Positions 52,815 through 61,893 of a stretch of 64,000 nt of DNA are shown one piece after another. The notes below the pieces were generated by a model, which saw nothing but the letters and a program-made list of their open reading frames with translations, ran no database searches and was not told the DNA's origin. Source of the stretch: Sphingopyxis sp. PAMC25046 (GTDB lineage: Bacteria; Pseudomonadota; Alphaproteobacteria; Sphingomonadales; Sphingomonadaceae). The position numbers and the translations under genes were made by a program. How positions within the stretch are numbered: position 1 is the first letter of the stretch; each line of letters opens with the position of its first letter. The stretch lies in contig NZ_CP039250.1 in NCBI RefSeq assembly GCF_004795895.1, positions 3,224,001 through 3,288,000 of the forward strand, in the 5' to 3' direction.

Positions 52815-53912
52815 CTATATCGTAGCAAGCGCGACAATACCGCCTGCAAACAGCACAAGCACCGCCGCGCTGTCGAAGCCGATGCGCCCGATTGTCCGAT
52901 TATTGCGTTCGAGCAGGCCGACCAGAAAAACGCCTGTCAGCAATGCTGCAAGGGAGCAGGCCGCGATCTCGAACGTCCCCGCCGCATTGAGCAGGGCGCC
53001 GTCGCGATAGGCGAGGTCGGCGACGAACAATATCTGGATGTTGAACAGGTTGGTCCCGAATATGTCGCCAATGGCCATCTGGTAGCGCCGGAGCCGGAGC
53101 GCTGCGAGCACCGAACTGAGTTCCGGAAGAGAGGTCGCGAAACCCACCAGAACAAAGCCGACTATCGAACTACCAAGCCCAGTCTTGTCGGCGAGCGCGC
53201 TGCCTGACATCGCGAGCGCCGCACCGCCGACCAGCACACCCAGCGCGGCGACGAAAGTCACGACCGCGAGCCGCGAATTTGAGAGCGAAGTTTCAGGAGT
53301 TTCGACCGCATCAACCCTCGGCAAATTGGTGATCTTCCAGTTTGGATTATCGACGAAGCGCCGCGAAATGCGCAGCGATTGCACGCAGCCGACCGCAAGG
53401 ATCAGCGTAGCGAGGCCCGCCCCGAGCAGCGGAACCACCATGTCGCCGGTCGCGATCGCGAATGCCACCCCGGCAAGCAATATCATGCCGAGCGTTCCCT
53501 GCATCAGTGTCACGGGGCGCCCGGCAACCGAGGTCAAGGCGTCGCGGCCATATATGAAGTCGCCGATAGCAAGCAGCATGAGGTTCATTGACGCACTGCC
53601 AAGCAGGTCGTTGACGGTGAGGAGGGCATCGCCGCTCGCGGCGGCGGTGCCCGCCGTCGCTAATTCGGGCAAGGATGTGATACCGCCAAGCAGCAACATG
53701 CCGGCAAAGGCTTCGCCGATACCCGTCCGTCGGGCGATTGCTGCGACAAAATGGGTGACCTTCGTGCCCGCAAGCCAGACGAGACCGGCTGCCACCGCCA
53801 TTATGGCGGCGAGCGAAGGTACCGACAGCGTGGCGAGATCGATCGGCAATTGCACCGCCCTTGTCTTGGCGGACCGGTTGTCGGCGTCCGCTTCGTTTAG
53901 AGCGCTTTCCAA
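52815..53912 (-). CDS. CaCA-superfamily cation exchanger (Na+/Ca2+ exchanger domain)
   Basis: 365 residues with ten to eleven membrane segments. Two inverted alpha repeats carry the family motif: GGITSLPELATAGTAAASGD followed by LGSASMNLMLL (about 77-110), and GFATSLPELSSVLAALRL followed by GDIFGTNLFNI (about 255-295). The Ser-Leu-Pro-Glu cores are the ion-binding sites. An inner-membrane antiporter for Ca2+ or another cation. Divergent from the epimerase fusion gene, about 100 bases apart. Start codon not certain, as the first 25 residues are polar. Confidence 0.9.
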   Translation of the reverse strand: MESALNEADADNRSAKTRAVQLPIDLATLSVPSLAAIMAVAAGLVWLAGTKVTHFVAAIARRTGIGEAFAGMLLLGGITSLPELATAGTAAASGDALLTVNDLLGSASMNLMLLAIGDFIYGRDALTSVAGRPVTLMQGTLGMILLAGVAFAIATGDMVVPLLGAGLATLILAVGCVQSLRISRRFVDNPNWKITNLPRVDAVETPETSLSNSRLAVVTFVAALGVLVGGAALAMSGSALADKTGLGSSIVGFVLVGFATSLPELSSVLAALRLRRYQMAIGDIFGTNLFNIQILFVADLAYRDGALLNAAGTFEIAACSLAALLTGVFLVGLLERNNRTIGRIGFDSAAVLVLFAGGIVALATI

Positions 53913-54017
53913 CGACCAATGTTCCGCCGAGCGGTCAAGGCTTCAAATCTTCAGGGAACCCACACCGCTCCCAATTGGTCCTTAAAGGAGTGGCAATCGC
54001 GAACGGAGGGGCGCCGC

Positions 54018-56477
54018 ATGGGAAAACCCATCGTGCTGATCACCGGTGCGGCGGGCAATATCGGCTGCTCGCTGGCGCAGGCGCTCGCCCCCGACTATCG
54101 CATCGTTGGATTGGACCAGCCCGATGCGGCGACGGACTTCCCGTTGATCGCGATGGACATCACCGACCGCGCGTCGGTCGATGACGCCCTCGAGCAGTTC
54201 CGCAGTGAATTCGGCGGTCGAATAGCCAGCGTCATCCACCTCGTCGCCTATTTCGATTTCACCGGCGAGGACAATCCGCTCTATCGAAAGGTGAATGTCG
54301 AGGGCACGCGCCACCTGCTCCGCGCGCTGCAGGACTTCGACGTCGAGCAGTTCGTCTATGCGGGGACGATGCTCGTCCACGCGCCGACAAGCCCCGGACG
54401 CCCGATCGACGAGAGCCAACCGGTCGATCCGCGCTGGGCCTATCCTCAATCGAAGGCCGCCGCGGAAGAAGTGATCCGCGAGGAGCATGGCGCGATCTCT
54501 TATGTCCTGCTCCATCTCGCCGGCCTTTATGATAAAAAGACGTCGGTGCCGACGCTCGCGAACCAGATCGCGCGCATCTATGAACGCGATCTGCAAAGCT
54601 ATCTCTATTCGGGATCGACGCTCACCGGCCAGGCGATGGTCCACCGCGACGACATGGTCGATGCCTTTCGCCGAACGGTCGAGCGCCGAACCGCCCTGCC
54701 CGACGATGCCGTGATCCTGATCGGCGAGGAACGCGCGGTCGGCTATGACGCGCTGCAGGACGAACTCGGCTATCTGTTCCACGGCAGCGCCGACTGGCCC
54801 ACGATCCGCGTACCGAAGCCACTCGCCGCGGCGGGGGCTTGGGCGCAGGACAAGCTCGAGCCCGTCGTCCCCGACGCTATCGATCAGGGCGAGCGTCCCT
54901 TCATCCGGCCGTTCATGGTGCGGATGGCGGACGATCATTACGAACTCGACATCCGCCGCGCGCGCGAGTGGCTCGGGTGGGAACCGCGGCACCGGCTGAA
55001 ACATGCTCTGCCTGCAATGGTCGCGGCACTGCAAGACGATCCCAAGGGCTGGTACGAGGCGAATGGGCTGACACCGCCGCCCTTCGTGCTCGAGGCCGAT
55101 GAGATCGGGCGCGATCCCGAGGCGCTGCGGAGCGATGCCGAAGCGCGATACCGCGCCGAGCATGCCGAAAATCGCTGGGCCCATTTCGTCAATATCGCGC
55201 TCGGCTGCTGGCTGCTGTTCCAACCTCCACTGGTCGGGGTCAGCGAGCCGCTGCTCGCATGGAGCGAGGCGCTGCTGGGTGCGGGAGTCATGGTCTTCGC
55301 GACGTTGTCGCTATCGTGGCGGCTGGCATGGGCACGCTGGCCATGCGCCGCGCTCGGCGCGCTGGTGATGGCGGCCCCCTTCCTCTTCTGGACGAGCAAC
55401 GGCGGGGCCTATCTGTCGGACACGCTCGTTGGAGCCCTCATTTTCGGATTTGCCGTTGGCGCAAAACCCGAATCCGGCCCGTCGATCGTTGCGCGTTCCA
55501 GCGGTCCCGTCGTGCCGCCGGGATGGAGCTACAACCCGTCGGAGTGGACGCAGCGGCTGCCGATCATCGCGCTCGCCGTCCTCGGCCTGATCGTCGCACG
55601 CTATCTTGCCGGCTATCAGCTCGGCACGATCGATGCCGTCTGGGAGCCTTTCTTCGCGGGCCGCGCCGACGACCCGCGCAACGGCACCGAGGAGATCATC
55701 ACCAGCCATGTGTCCGAAGCCTGGCCGGTGTCGGACGGCGCGGTCGGCGCCTATACCTATATGCTAGAGATCGTGACCGGAATCGTCGGCTCGCAGCGAC
55801 GCTGGCGCACCATGCCCTGGCTGGTGCTGCTTTTCGGGCTCATGATCGCTCCGCTCGGTATCACCTCGATCTTCTTCGTGATCATCCAGCCGATCTCGAT
55901 CGGGACATGGAGCACGCTTGCGCTGATCGGCGCGGCGGCGATGCTGGTTCAGATTCCCTATTCGCTCGACGAGCTCCTCGCGACGCTCCAGTTCATGCGG
56001 CGGCGGAAGCGCGCGGGAAAAAGCATGCTGCGGGTCTTCCTGTTCGGCGACACCGACGAAGGCAAGGACGAAGCACCGGTGGACACGCTCGACGCCGGAC
56101 CGGTTTCGGTGATGCGAGACATGTGGCTCGGCGGTGTCAACCTGCCATGGAACCTGGCGCTGTCGGGACTCATCGGCTTCGCATTGCTTTTCTCGCGCCT
56201 CACGATCGGCGCCGATCCCGATCTTGCGAATGCGCACCACCTTATCGGCTTCCTCGCGCTCACCGTTATATCGGTGGCCGCCGCCGAAGTCGCGCGGCCG
56301 GTTCGCTATCTCAACGCGCTGCTTGGCGCCGTGCTCGTCGCGGTTCCTTTTTTCTATCAGACCGACATGGCGGGATTCGCGGCCAGCGTGATCGGCGGAC
56401 TGGCGCTCATCGGCCTCTGCTTCCGCCGCGGCCCGGTGCGGGGACGCTATGGCGCATGGGATCGGCTCATCGTCTGA
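54018..56477 (+). CDS. Fusion: NAD-dependent epimerase, SPW repeats and VKOR-like membrane domain
   Basis: 819 residues from the ATG at 54018 (GGAGGGG upstream). An extended short-chain dehydrogenase/epimerase at about 1-345 has the NAD motif ITGAAGNIG and catalytic Tyr/Lys in WAYPQSKAAAEE. A membrane half follows with an SPW-type repeat (RWAHFVNIALGCWLLFQPP), then a VKOR-like part (EAWPVSDGAVGAYTYMLEIV, then IIQPISIGTWSTLALIG) and a second SPW block. In relatives I recall, the VKOR part reads W-C-T-L-C; here both Cys are replaced (WSTLAL), so thiol oxidation is unlikely. Likely a membrane-anchored sugar or lipid oxidoreductase. Confidence 0.85.
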   Translation: MGKPIVLITGAAGNIGCSLAQALAPDYRIVGLDQPDAATDFPLIAMDITDRASVDDALEQFRSEFGGRIASVIHLVAYFDFTGEDNPLYRKVNVEGTRHLLRALQDFDVEQFVYAGTMLVHAPTSPGRPIDESQPVDPRWAYPQSKAAAEEVIREEHGAISYVLLHLAGLYDKKTSVPTLANQIARIYERDLQSYLYSGSTLTGQAMVHRDDMVDAFRRTVERRTALPDDAVILIGEERAVGYDALQDELGYLFHGSADWPTIRVPKPLAAAGAWAQDKLEPVVPDAIDQGERPFIRPFMVRMADDHYELDIRRAREWLGWEPRHRLKHALPAMVAALQDDPKGWYEANGLTPPPFVLEADEIGRDPEALRSDAEARYRAEHAENRWAHFVNIALGCWLLFQPPLVGVSEPLLAWSEALLGAGVMVFATLSLSWRLAWARWPCAALGALVMAAPFLFWTSNGGAYLSDTLVGALIFGFAVGAKPESGPSIVARSSGPVVPPGWSYNPSEWTQRLPIIALAVLGLIVARYLAGYQLGTIDAVWEPFFAGRADDPRNGTEEIITSHVSEAWPVSDGAVGAYTYMLEIVTGIVGSQRRWRTMPWLVLLFGLMIAPLGITSIFFVIIQPISIGTWSTLALIGAAAMLVQIPYSLDELLATLQFMRRRKRAGKSMLRVFLFGDTDEGKDEAPVDTLDAGPVSVMRDMWLGGVNLPWNLALSGLIGFALLFSRLTIGADPDLANAHHLIGFLALTVISVAAAEVARPVRYLNALLGAVLVAVPFFYQTDMAGFAASVIGGLALIGLCFRRGPVRGRYGAWDRLIV

Positions 56478-56483
56478 AGCGCG

Positions 56484-56771
56484 TCAGTTGCCGAACAGCA
56501 CCGGCAGAGCCTGCCAGACGATGCCGATCGTGCCGAGGCCGAGCGCGCCCAGCCCGAGGCGGTCGCGCCACGCATCGAAGGGATCGGACGAACTCTTGCG
56601 GATAAGCCGCCAACCAAGACCCGCCGCCAACGCCAGCGCGATCAAGGTTGCAGCGACGACGAGCAGGCGCGCCGCAGCCCCGGCACCGACGAATTCGCCG
56701 ATTGCGTAGAGCAGCATGAAATGCGCGAACCAGAGGAGAAGTCCGCCCAAAATGATGAACCAGCTCCGCAT
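56484..56771 (-). CDS. Small membrane protein at the end of the caa3 oxidase operon
   Basis: 95 residues from the ATG at 56771, two bases after the oxidase stop. Three hydrophobic helices (WFIILGGLLLWFAHFMLLYA, ARLLVVAATLIALALAAG, LGLGALGLGTIGIVWQALP). Conserved position suggests an oxidase subunit or assembly factor. A basic loop (WRLIRKSSSDPF) lies between helices two and three. Converges with the epimerase fusion, six bases apart. Confidence 0.7.
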   Translation of the reverse strand: MRSWFIILGGLLLWFAHFMLLYAIGEFVGAGAAARLLVVAATLIALALAAGLGWRLIRKSSSDPFDAWRDRLGLGALGLGTIGIVWQALPVLFGN

Positions 56772-56773
56772 CG

Positions 56774-59299
56774 TCAAAGCGCCGCGAACAGATGCGGGAA
56801 GAGCGCAGCCACAAATCCCTGAATGCCGGTGTAGGCGAGGAAAAGCACCGCAAGGTCGATCGTATTGTTTCGCGGGCCGCCCAGCAGTCCGGCCATCGCG
56901 CGCGCGGCACAATAAAGCGCGAGCATCCCGCCAATCGCCACCGAATTCGCCTGCAGCGCGTGCAGCATGAGCGCCGTGGCGCCCTGCCCGCTCATCGCGG
57001 GATCGAATCCCGCATCGAGCCAAGGGATAGCGCCCAGCCATAGCCCCGCCGCCGCAAGCGTTGCTGCAGCCAGCAAGGCCGCGACCGCCGCACCCGGCCC
57101 CTTACCGAGCATCGGCCGCGCAGCGATCGCTACCGCCACGGCCAGAATGTTCAGCGCCAGCGCCGGGATCGAAACCGAGAGCGGCAGGGGGGCGGTCCAG
57201 AAGCCCTGCTGGTTCGACCAGAGAAAGGCGTGGCTGAACAGCGCCATGATAAAGACCATGCCGAGTACGATCAGCAGGATGGTCATCGCCCACCAGCCGT
57301 GACTGCGCGGCCCTGTCACATAAGTCGGAATATGGATGCCGGCGCCGATATCGACGCTTTCGAGATCGACCCGGCGGTCGGTCTCCCAGAGCCAGCGGAT
57401 GACCGATCCCACGGCAAGTATGCCGCTGGTCCAGGCGAAGCTGTAGGCCTGCACGGTAAGCGCCAGAAAGAAGCCCGCGGTGAAGACGGCGGCGGCGACC
57501 GGCCAGGCCGAAGGCCCGGGCATGATCTGGAGATATTGGGGCTCGGCGCGCAGCGGACTGGTGATGATCGTCTCGCGCAGACCGGTCGCCGAACGCGGCA
57601 GAAAATAGCGCCCCTTCGCTACATCGCCGGCAAGGCCGGGATCGTCCCAGAGCGGCTCGCGGCTTTTTACGAGCGGGATCGAGCGCGTCGAGTAGAGACC
57701 GGTCGGCAGCCACTCGAGCGTGCCGCCGTCATAGACATTGCCCGCATCGTCATCGACCGTGAAGCGGAAGTTACGCGCCAGGTCGTAGAGAAAGAGGAGG
57801 ATCCCGAGCGCGAGCATGAAGGCGCCTGCGGTCGAGATCAGATTCGGCCATTCCCACCCCTGCCCCGGCAGATAGGTGTAGATACGGCGCGGCATGCCCA
57901 TCAGGCCGGCGAGGTGCATCGGCATGAAGGCGACGTTCATCCCGACGAACATCAGGCCGAAAATCCATTTGGCGAGCCGCTCCGACAGGGCGCGCCGGCT
58001 TGTCATCGGGATCCAGTAGTAAAGCGCGGCGAAGAACGGAAAAACCATACCTCCGATGAGCACATAATGGAGGTGCGCGACGATGAAATAGCTGTCGTGG
58101 GCTTGCCAGTCGAAGGGGACGAGCGCGACCATCACGCCCGTCAGCCCGCCGGTCACGAAGACAACGACGCTGCCCATCGCGAACAGCCCCGGGGCATTGA
58201 AGCGCGGCTTCCCGATCGCGAGCGTCGCGATCCACGAAAAGACCTGGATGCCCGCGGGCACGCTGACCGCCATCGAGGCGGCGGAGAAGAAACCCGTCGT
58301 CATCGGCGGCATGCCCGTGGTGAACATATGATGCGCCCAGACGCCGAAACTGATGAAGCCCGTCGCGAGCATCGCCAGCACGATCAGGCGGTAGCCGACG
58401 ATTTCGGTGCGCGCGATCGTGGGGATGATCATGCTCATCATTCCCGCCGCCGGAAGAAAGATGATGTAAACCTCGGGGTGGCCGAAGAACCAGAAGAGAT
58501 GCTGCCAGAGCACAGGGTCGCCACCGCGGGTCGCGTCGAAAAAGGGCCATCCGAAGGCGCGCTCGATCTCGAGCAGCAGCGTCCCCAAAATCACGGCGGG
58601 AAAGGCGATCACGATCATCACCGCGAAGACAAGCATCGCCCAGGCGAATATCGGCATCTTGTCGAGCGTCATTCCGGGCGCGCGGGTCCGCAACACCCCG
58701 ACAATGATTTCGATAGCGCCCGCGATTGCGCTGATCTCGATGAAGCCGATTCCGAGCAGCCAGAAATCGGTGTTGATCCCCGGCGAATAGGTCTTCGACG
58801 TATAGGGCGGATACATGAACCAGCCGCCATCGGGCGCGAGCCCTACGAACAAGGACGCGAAGAAGCATAAGCCGCCGACCGCATAGGCCCAGAAAGCATA
58901 GGCCGAGAGGCGCGGAAAAGGCAGGTCCCGCGCCGCGAGCATCTGCGGGAGGAGCAGAACCCCCGCTGCCTCGACCGCGGGAACGGCAAACAGGAACATC
59001 ATCACCGTACCGTGCATGGTGAAGAACTGGTTGTAGGTCTCCTGCGGCAGGATATCGAGCAATGGCGCCGCCAGTTGCACGCGCATCACAAGCGCGAGCA
59101 CCCCCGCGAGCAGGAAGAAGAGAAAGGCCGTCGCGAGATACCAGGTGCCGATATAATTATTGTTGACGACGGTCAGCCGCCGCCAACCCGAAGGGGCGTG
59201 CCAGACGCGGCGCAACGCCTCCTCTTCGCCGGCGGGGCGCGGCTCGGTCGTCGGAAATCGGTCGTATTGCGCGGGATCGAATCCCGTTTCCGACTTCAT
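56774..59299 (-). CDS. ctaD: caa3-type cytochrome c oxidase, fused subunits I and III
   Basis: 841 residues. The subunit I part, about 1-590, has heme a and CuB ligands in FFTMHGTVMMFLFAVPA, WFFGHPEVYIIFLPAAGMMS and IVAHLHYVLIGGMVFPFF. The subunit III-like part, about 600-841, adds five to seven helices with FIMALFSHAFLWSNQ. Such I/III fusions are known in caa3 (CoxN-like) oxidases. Proton-pumping terminal oxidase of the inner membrane. Start overlaps the subunit II stop by four bases. Confidence 0.95.
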   Translation of the reverse strand: MKSETGFDPAQYDRFPTTEPRPAGEEEALRRVWHAPSGWRRLTVVNNNYIGTWYLATAFLFFLLAGVLALVMRVQLAAPLLDILPQETYNQFFTMHGTVMMFLFAVPAVEAAGVLLLPQMLAARDLPFPRLSAYAFWAYAVGGLCFFASLFVGLAPDGGWFMYPPYTSKTYSPGINTDFWLLGIGFIEISAIAGAIEIIVGVLRTRAPGMTLDKMPIFAWAMLVFAVMIVIAFPAVILGTLLLEIERAFGWPFFDATRGGDPVLWQHLFWFFGHPEVYIIFLPAAGMMSMIIPTIARTEIVGYRLIVLAMLATGFISFGVWAHHMFTTGMPPMTTGFFSAASMAVSVPAGIQVFSWIATLAIGKPRFNAPGLFAMGSVVVFVTGGLTGVMVALVPFDWQAHDSYFIVAHLHYVLIGGMVFPFFAALYYWIPMTSRRALSERLAKWIFGLMFVGMNVAFMPMHLAGLMGMPRRIYTYLPGQGWEWPNLISTAGAFMLALGILLFLYDLARNFRFTVDDDAGNVYDGGTLEWLPTGLYSTRSIPLVKSREPLWDDPGLAGDVAKGRYFLPRSATGLRETIITSPLRAEPQYLQIMPGPSAWPVAAAVFTAGFFLALTVQAYSFAWTSGILAVGSVIRWLWETDRRVDLESVDIGAGIHIPTYVTGPRSHGWWAMTILLIVLGMVFIMALFSHAFLWSNQQGFWTAPLPLSVSIPALALNILAVAVAIAARPMLGKGPGAAVAALLAAATLAAAGLWLGAIPWLDAGFDPAMSGQGATALMLHALQANSVAIGGMLALYCAARAMAGLLGGPRNNTIDLAVLFLAYTGIQGFVAALFPHLFAAL

Positions 59300-60246
59300 T
59301 TGAGGCTGACCATATAGGCGGTGAGAGCGCGAAGCTCCTCGCCGGTGAACTGGTGATAGGCGGGCATCCGGTTACGGGGCTTGATCGCCTGAGCGTCGGC
59401 GATCCATCCTGCCATGGTGCCGGGATTGTTGGGCAAGATACCTGCGCCGAGGGTTTGCCGGGAACCGACATGCGTGAGGTCGGGTCCGGCAAGGCCATTG
59501 GCCGCCGTGCCGCGGATCGTATGACAAGCCGCGCACCCGCTCGAAAGGAAAAGCGCCCGCCCTTCCCCGCCAGGTGCAACCGCGGGCCGGCGCGACGCGC
59601 GCCAGCGCTCGAAGTCCCCGCGCGCATGCGCGACGACGACGAACCCCATGAGCGCATGGGGCCCGCCGCAATATTCGGCGCATTGCCCCTTATAGACGCC
59701 CGGCTGCTTCGCCTCGATAAGCAAGCGGTTGGTACGGCCGGGGATCATGTCCATCTTGCCGCCGAGCCGCGGCACCCAGAAGCTGTGGATGACATCGGCG
59801 GCTTCGAGTTCGAGCAGCACAGGCTGTCCGACGGGGATGTGCAGCTCGTTGGCGTCGCGCAGCACCTCTCGGCCGTCGTCGTCGAGATAATGAACGCGCC
59901 ACCACCACATCTCTCCTATGACCTTCACCCGCATCGCATCGGAGGGAATGCGCATTGCCGAGAGCGAAGAGGTCAGCACGAGACCCCAGACGAGCAGTCC
60001 CGTCAGGACGACCGATGGAAAAGCGAAGCCGAAAATCCAGATCGCCTTCTCGCCGCCCAGCCGAATTTTGAGCTTCTGCGAGCCGAACAGGGCGATACCG
60101 AGCGCCATCAGCACGACCAAGAAAACGGCCAGGCCGCCAAGAAGCAAGGCCCAGGCCAATGTCGTCACCGGCTCCGAATAGGGACCAGCCGGGTCGAGCA
60201 CCGCGGGCGGCCATCCCGGCGACAGCGATGAGCCGGCACTACTCAC
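59296..60246 (-). CDS. ctaC: caa3 oxidase subunit II with CuA site and fused cytochrome c
   Basis: About 316 residues from a GTG at 60246 (GGAAG upstream, overlapping the cytochrome stop by eight bases); an ATG at 60276 is also in frame. Two membrane helices, then the cupredoxin domain with HSFWVPRLGGKMDMIPGRTN and the CuA ligands QCAEYCGGPHALM. A C-terminal cytochrome c with CAACH (about residue 240) and Met in NRMPAYHQF follows. Accepts electrons from cytochrome c and passes them to subunit I. Confidence 0.93.
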   Translation of the reverse strand: MSSAGSSLSPGWPPAVLDPAGPYSEPVTTLAWALLLGGLAVFLVVLMALGIALFGSQKLKIRLGGEKAIWIFGFAFPSVVLTGLLVWGLVLTSSLSAMRIPSDAMRVKVIGEMWWWRVHYLDDDGREVLRDANELHIPVGQPVLLELEAADVIHSFWVPRLGGKMDMIPGRTNRLLIEAKQPGVYKGQCAEYCGGPHALMGFVVVAHARGDFERWRASRRPAVAPGGEGRALFLSSGCAACHTIRGTAANGLAGPDLTHVGSRQTLGAGILPNNPGTMAGWIADAQAIKPRNRMPAYHQFTGEELRALTAYMVSLK

Positions 60247-60631
60247 GCAGGCTTCCGAGCCAGGCGGCGATGTCATCGGCGTCGGTATCGCTCATCGGGA
60301 TTGCCGGCATTGCGCTTGTCGGGACGATCGCCGGGGCGTCGCGCAAAAATTTGGCGAGCAGTGGCGGTTCGTTGGGAACGGCGCCCGCGATCAACGCGCG
60401 TTCGCCAAAGTGTTCGAGCGGCGGGCCGACCTTGCCTTTCGGCCAGTTGACCCCCGGCATGTCATGGCAAGCCCCGCAGCCGAGGCGCCTCGCCGCAGCT
60501 TCGCCGCGAACGATCTGGTCATCGGCGGCCACCGGAGATTCGATGGGTGCGGCGTCGCAGGCCGCGAGCGATAGTAAAGTCACGACCGCCGCGCCCCCTT
60601 TCTGAATCCAGCTTTCAATCGCCCAAGGCAC
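60239..60631 (-). CDS. Lipoprotein-like c-type cytochrome
   Basis: 130 residues with a possible lipobox (LSLAAC). One heme site CGACH and a distal Met in SAMPAIPMSD. Other class I cytochrome c features are GPPLEHFGERALIAG and the C-terminal DDIAAWLGSL helix. First gene of the caa3 operon read leftward; divergent from the diheme cytochrome at 60672, with 40 bases between the starts. Probably an electron donor to the oxidase. Confidence 0.9.
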   Translation of the reverse strand: MPWAIESWIQKGGAAVVTLLSLAACDAAPIESPVAADDQIVRGEAAARRLGCGACHDMPGVNWPKGKVGPPLEHFGERALIAGAVPNEPPLLAKFLRDAPAIVPTSAMPAIPMSDTDADDIAAWLGSLRE

Positions 60632-60671
60632 GACAAGGGAACCACCTCGCGGCGAAATTGGTTCCCCAGAT

Positions 60672-61406
60672 GTGCGCGCCGCCTCCCTTCTGCTTTTGGT
60701 CTCGCTAATGGGATGCGACGCGCCTCCCTACCGCGATCGCTTCCGCGCCAACGGCGAGACGGTCGCGTTCAGCGGCGGCGACGGCGGCGCAGCGGCAGCC
60801 TGTTTCACCTGCCATGGCCTTGCGGGGGAAGGTGACGGCAAGAACAGCCCGCGCCTCGCCGGACTGGACGCGGGCTATCTTCACCGACAACTCGACGATT
60901 ATGCGAATGGGCGGCGGGATCACGCGGCCATGCGGACAATTGCACTGAAGCTGAGCGATGGCGACCGGTCGCGAGTGGCAAACTATTATGCCGCGCTTCC
61001 TTCCCCCCTGGCGCCGGCGCGAGCGGCCGATGCGGCGGGCGGGCGCCTCTATCGCGAGGGCGACGCGGCTCGCGGTCTTCCATCCTGCGCGAGTTGCCAT
61101 GGCGGCCGAGGCGAAGGCGATGCCGCCAATCCCCCGCTCGCTGGACAACCAGCTCATTACCTCGAAGCGCAGCTCATCGCCTGGCGGACGGCAAAGCGCA
61201 AAAACGACCCGCTTGGCGAGATGCGCGAAATCAGCCGGCGGCTTTCGGCGCGCGAGGCGCGCGCGGTTTCGATCTATGCCTCGGGCCTCGGGGCGGGCCG
61301 CCATCAAGGTCAGGCAACATTCCGCGAAGCACGTCGTGCCGATCCCAGAAATGATGCTTCAGCGCCGCCCCCACATGCGCCGGGATCAGCGCAACCAGCA
61401 AGATGA
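60672..61406 (+). CDS. Diheme cytochrome c lipoprotein (cytochrome c4 type)
   Basis: 244 residues from a GTG at 60672 (an out-of-frame ATG overlaps it). Lipobox LMGC. Two cytochrome domains with CFTCH (about residue 44) and CASCH (about 140). The spacing, GLAGEGDGKNSPRLAGL and GGRGEGDAANPPLAGQPAHY, is that of c4-type proteins. The last 35 residues are low-complexity and lie opposite the cytochrome b561 coding end; the true C-terminus may be near 61300. Likely electron carrier to the caa3 oxidase. Confidence 0.88.
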   Translation: MRAASLLLLVSLMGCDAPPYRDRFRANGETVAFSGGDGGAAAACFTCHGLAGEGDGKNSPRLAGLDAGYLHRQLDDYANGRRDHAAMRTIALKLSDGDRSRVANYYAALPSPLAPARAADAAGGRLYREGDAARGLPSCASCHGGRGEGDAANPPLAGQPAHYLEAQLIAWRTAKRKNDPLGEMREISRRLSAREARAVSIYASGLGAGRHQGQATFREARRADPRNDASAPPPHAPGSAQPAR

Positions 61407-61893
61407 TCATCAGGGCGTGAATACCCTCCGCCCAGTCGAGGATCCACCACTGAACCCGGGGCGCCAGTGTCTCGAACGGCATATAGGGCCAAGGAATGAG
61501 CCCCGCGACGCGCAGTTCCTCGCCCTTTACCGTCGACCACATCGCCCAGCCGCTCAGCGGCAGCAGGAAGAAGCAGATATAGAACAGGATATGCGTCACA
61601 TAGGCGGCGGCGGTCTGCCAGCCAAGACGGTCGGCATCGTTGATCGGCCCCGGAATGAACAGCCGCCATGTACCGCGCAGGACCGCGAGAACGAACATGA
61701 GGAGGCCGAGTTCGGCATGGGTGCGGAAGGCGTCGAGCTTTTCCCCGCCTGCGGGGATGCGGCTCATGTACCAGCCCCATCCGAGCTGGAACAGGATCAG
61801 GCTCGCCATCACCCAATGAAATATCTGTCCGACCGGCGAGTAGCGGCGATCGTCGGCATAGCGCGCGGCCCAGGCCTGGAGGCGCTCGATCAT
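61231..61893 (-). CDS. Cytochrome b561-family membrane protein
   Basis: 220 residues from the ATG at 61893, overlapping the ctaG stop (ATGA). Four membrane helices with heme-ligand His in PVGQIFHWVMASLILFQ, FRTHAELGLLMFVL and DWAEGIHALMIILLVA, then GAALKHHFWDRHDVL. The tail after ML is unusually long, Arg/Pro-rich, and overlaps the convergent cytochrome gene by 176 bases. Di-heme quinol:cytochrome type electron transfer in the inner membrane, probably feeding the cytochromes here. Confidence 0.88.
   Translation of the reverse strand: MIERLQAWAARYADDRRYSPVGQIFHWVMASLILFQLGWGWYMSRIPAGGEKLDAFRTHAELGLLMFVLAVLRGTWRLFIPGPINDADRLGWQTAAAYVTHILFYICFFLLPLSGWAMWSTVKGEELRVAGLIPWPYMPFETLAPRVQWWILDWAEGIHALMIILLVALIPAHVGAALKHHFWDRHDVLRGMLPDLDGGPPRGPRHRSKPRAPRAPKAAG

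Noticed and set aside
57230..58870. 546-codon plus-strand open frame opposite the caa3 oxidase gene
   Set aside because: Same reason: charged low-complexity antisense of a well-conserved enzyme gene.
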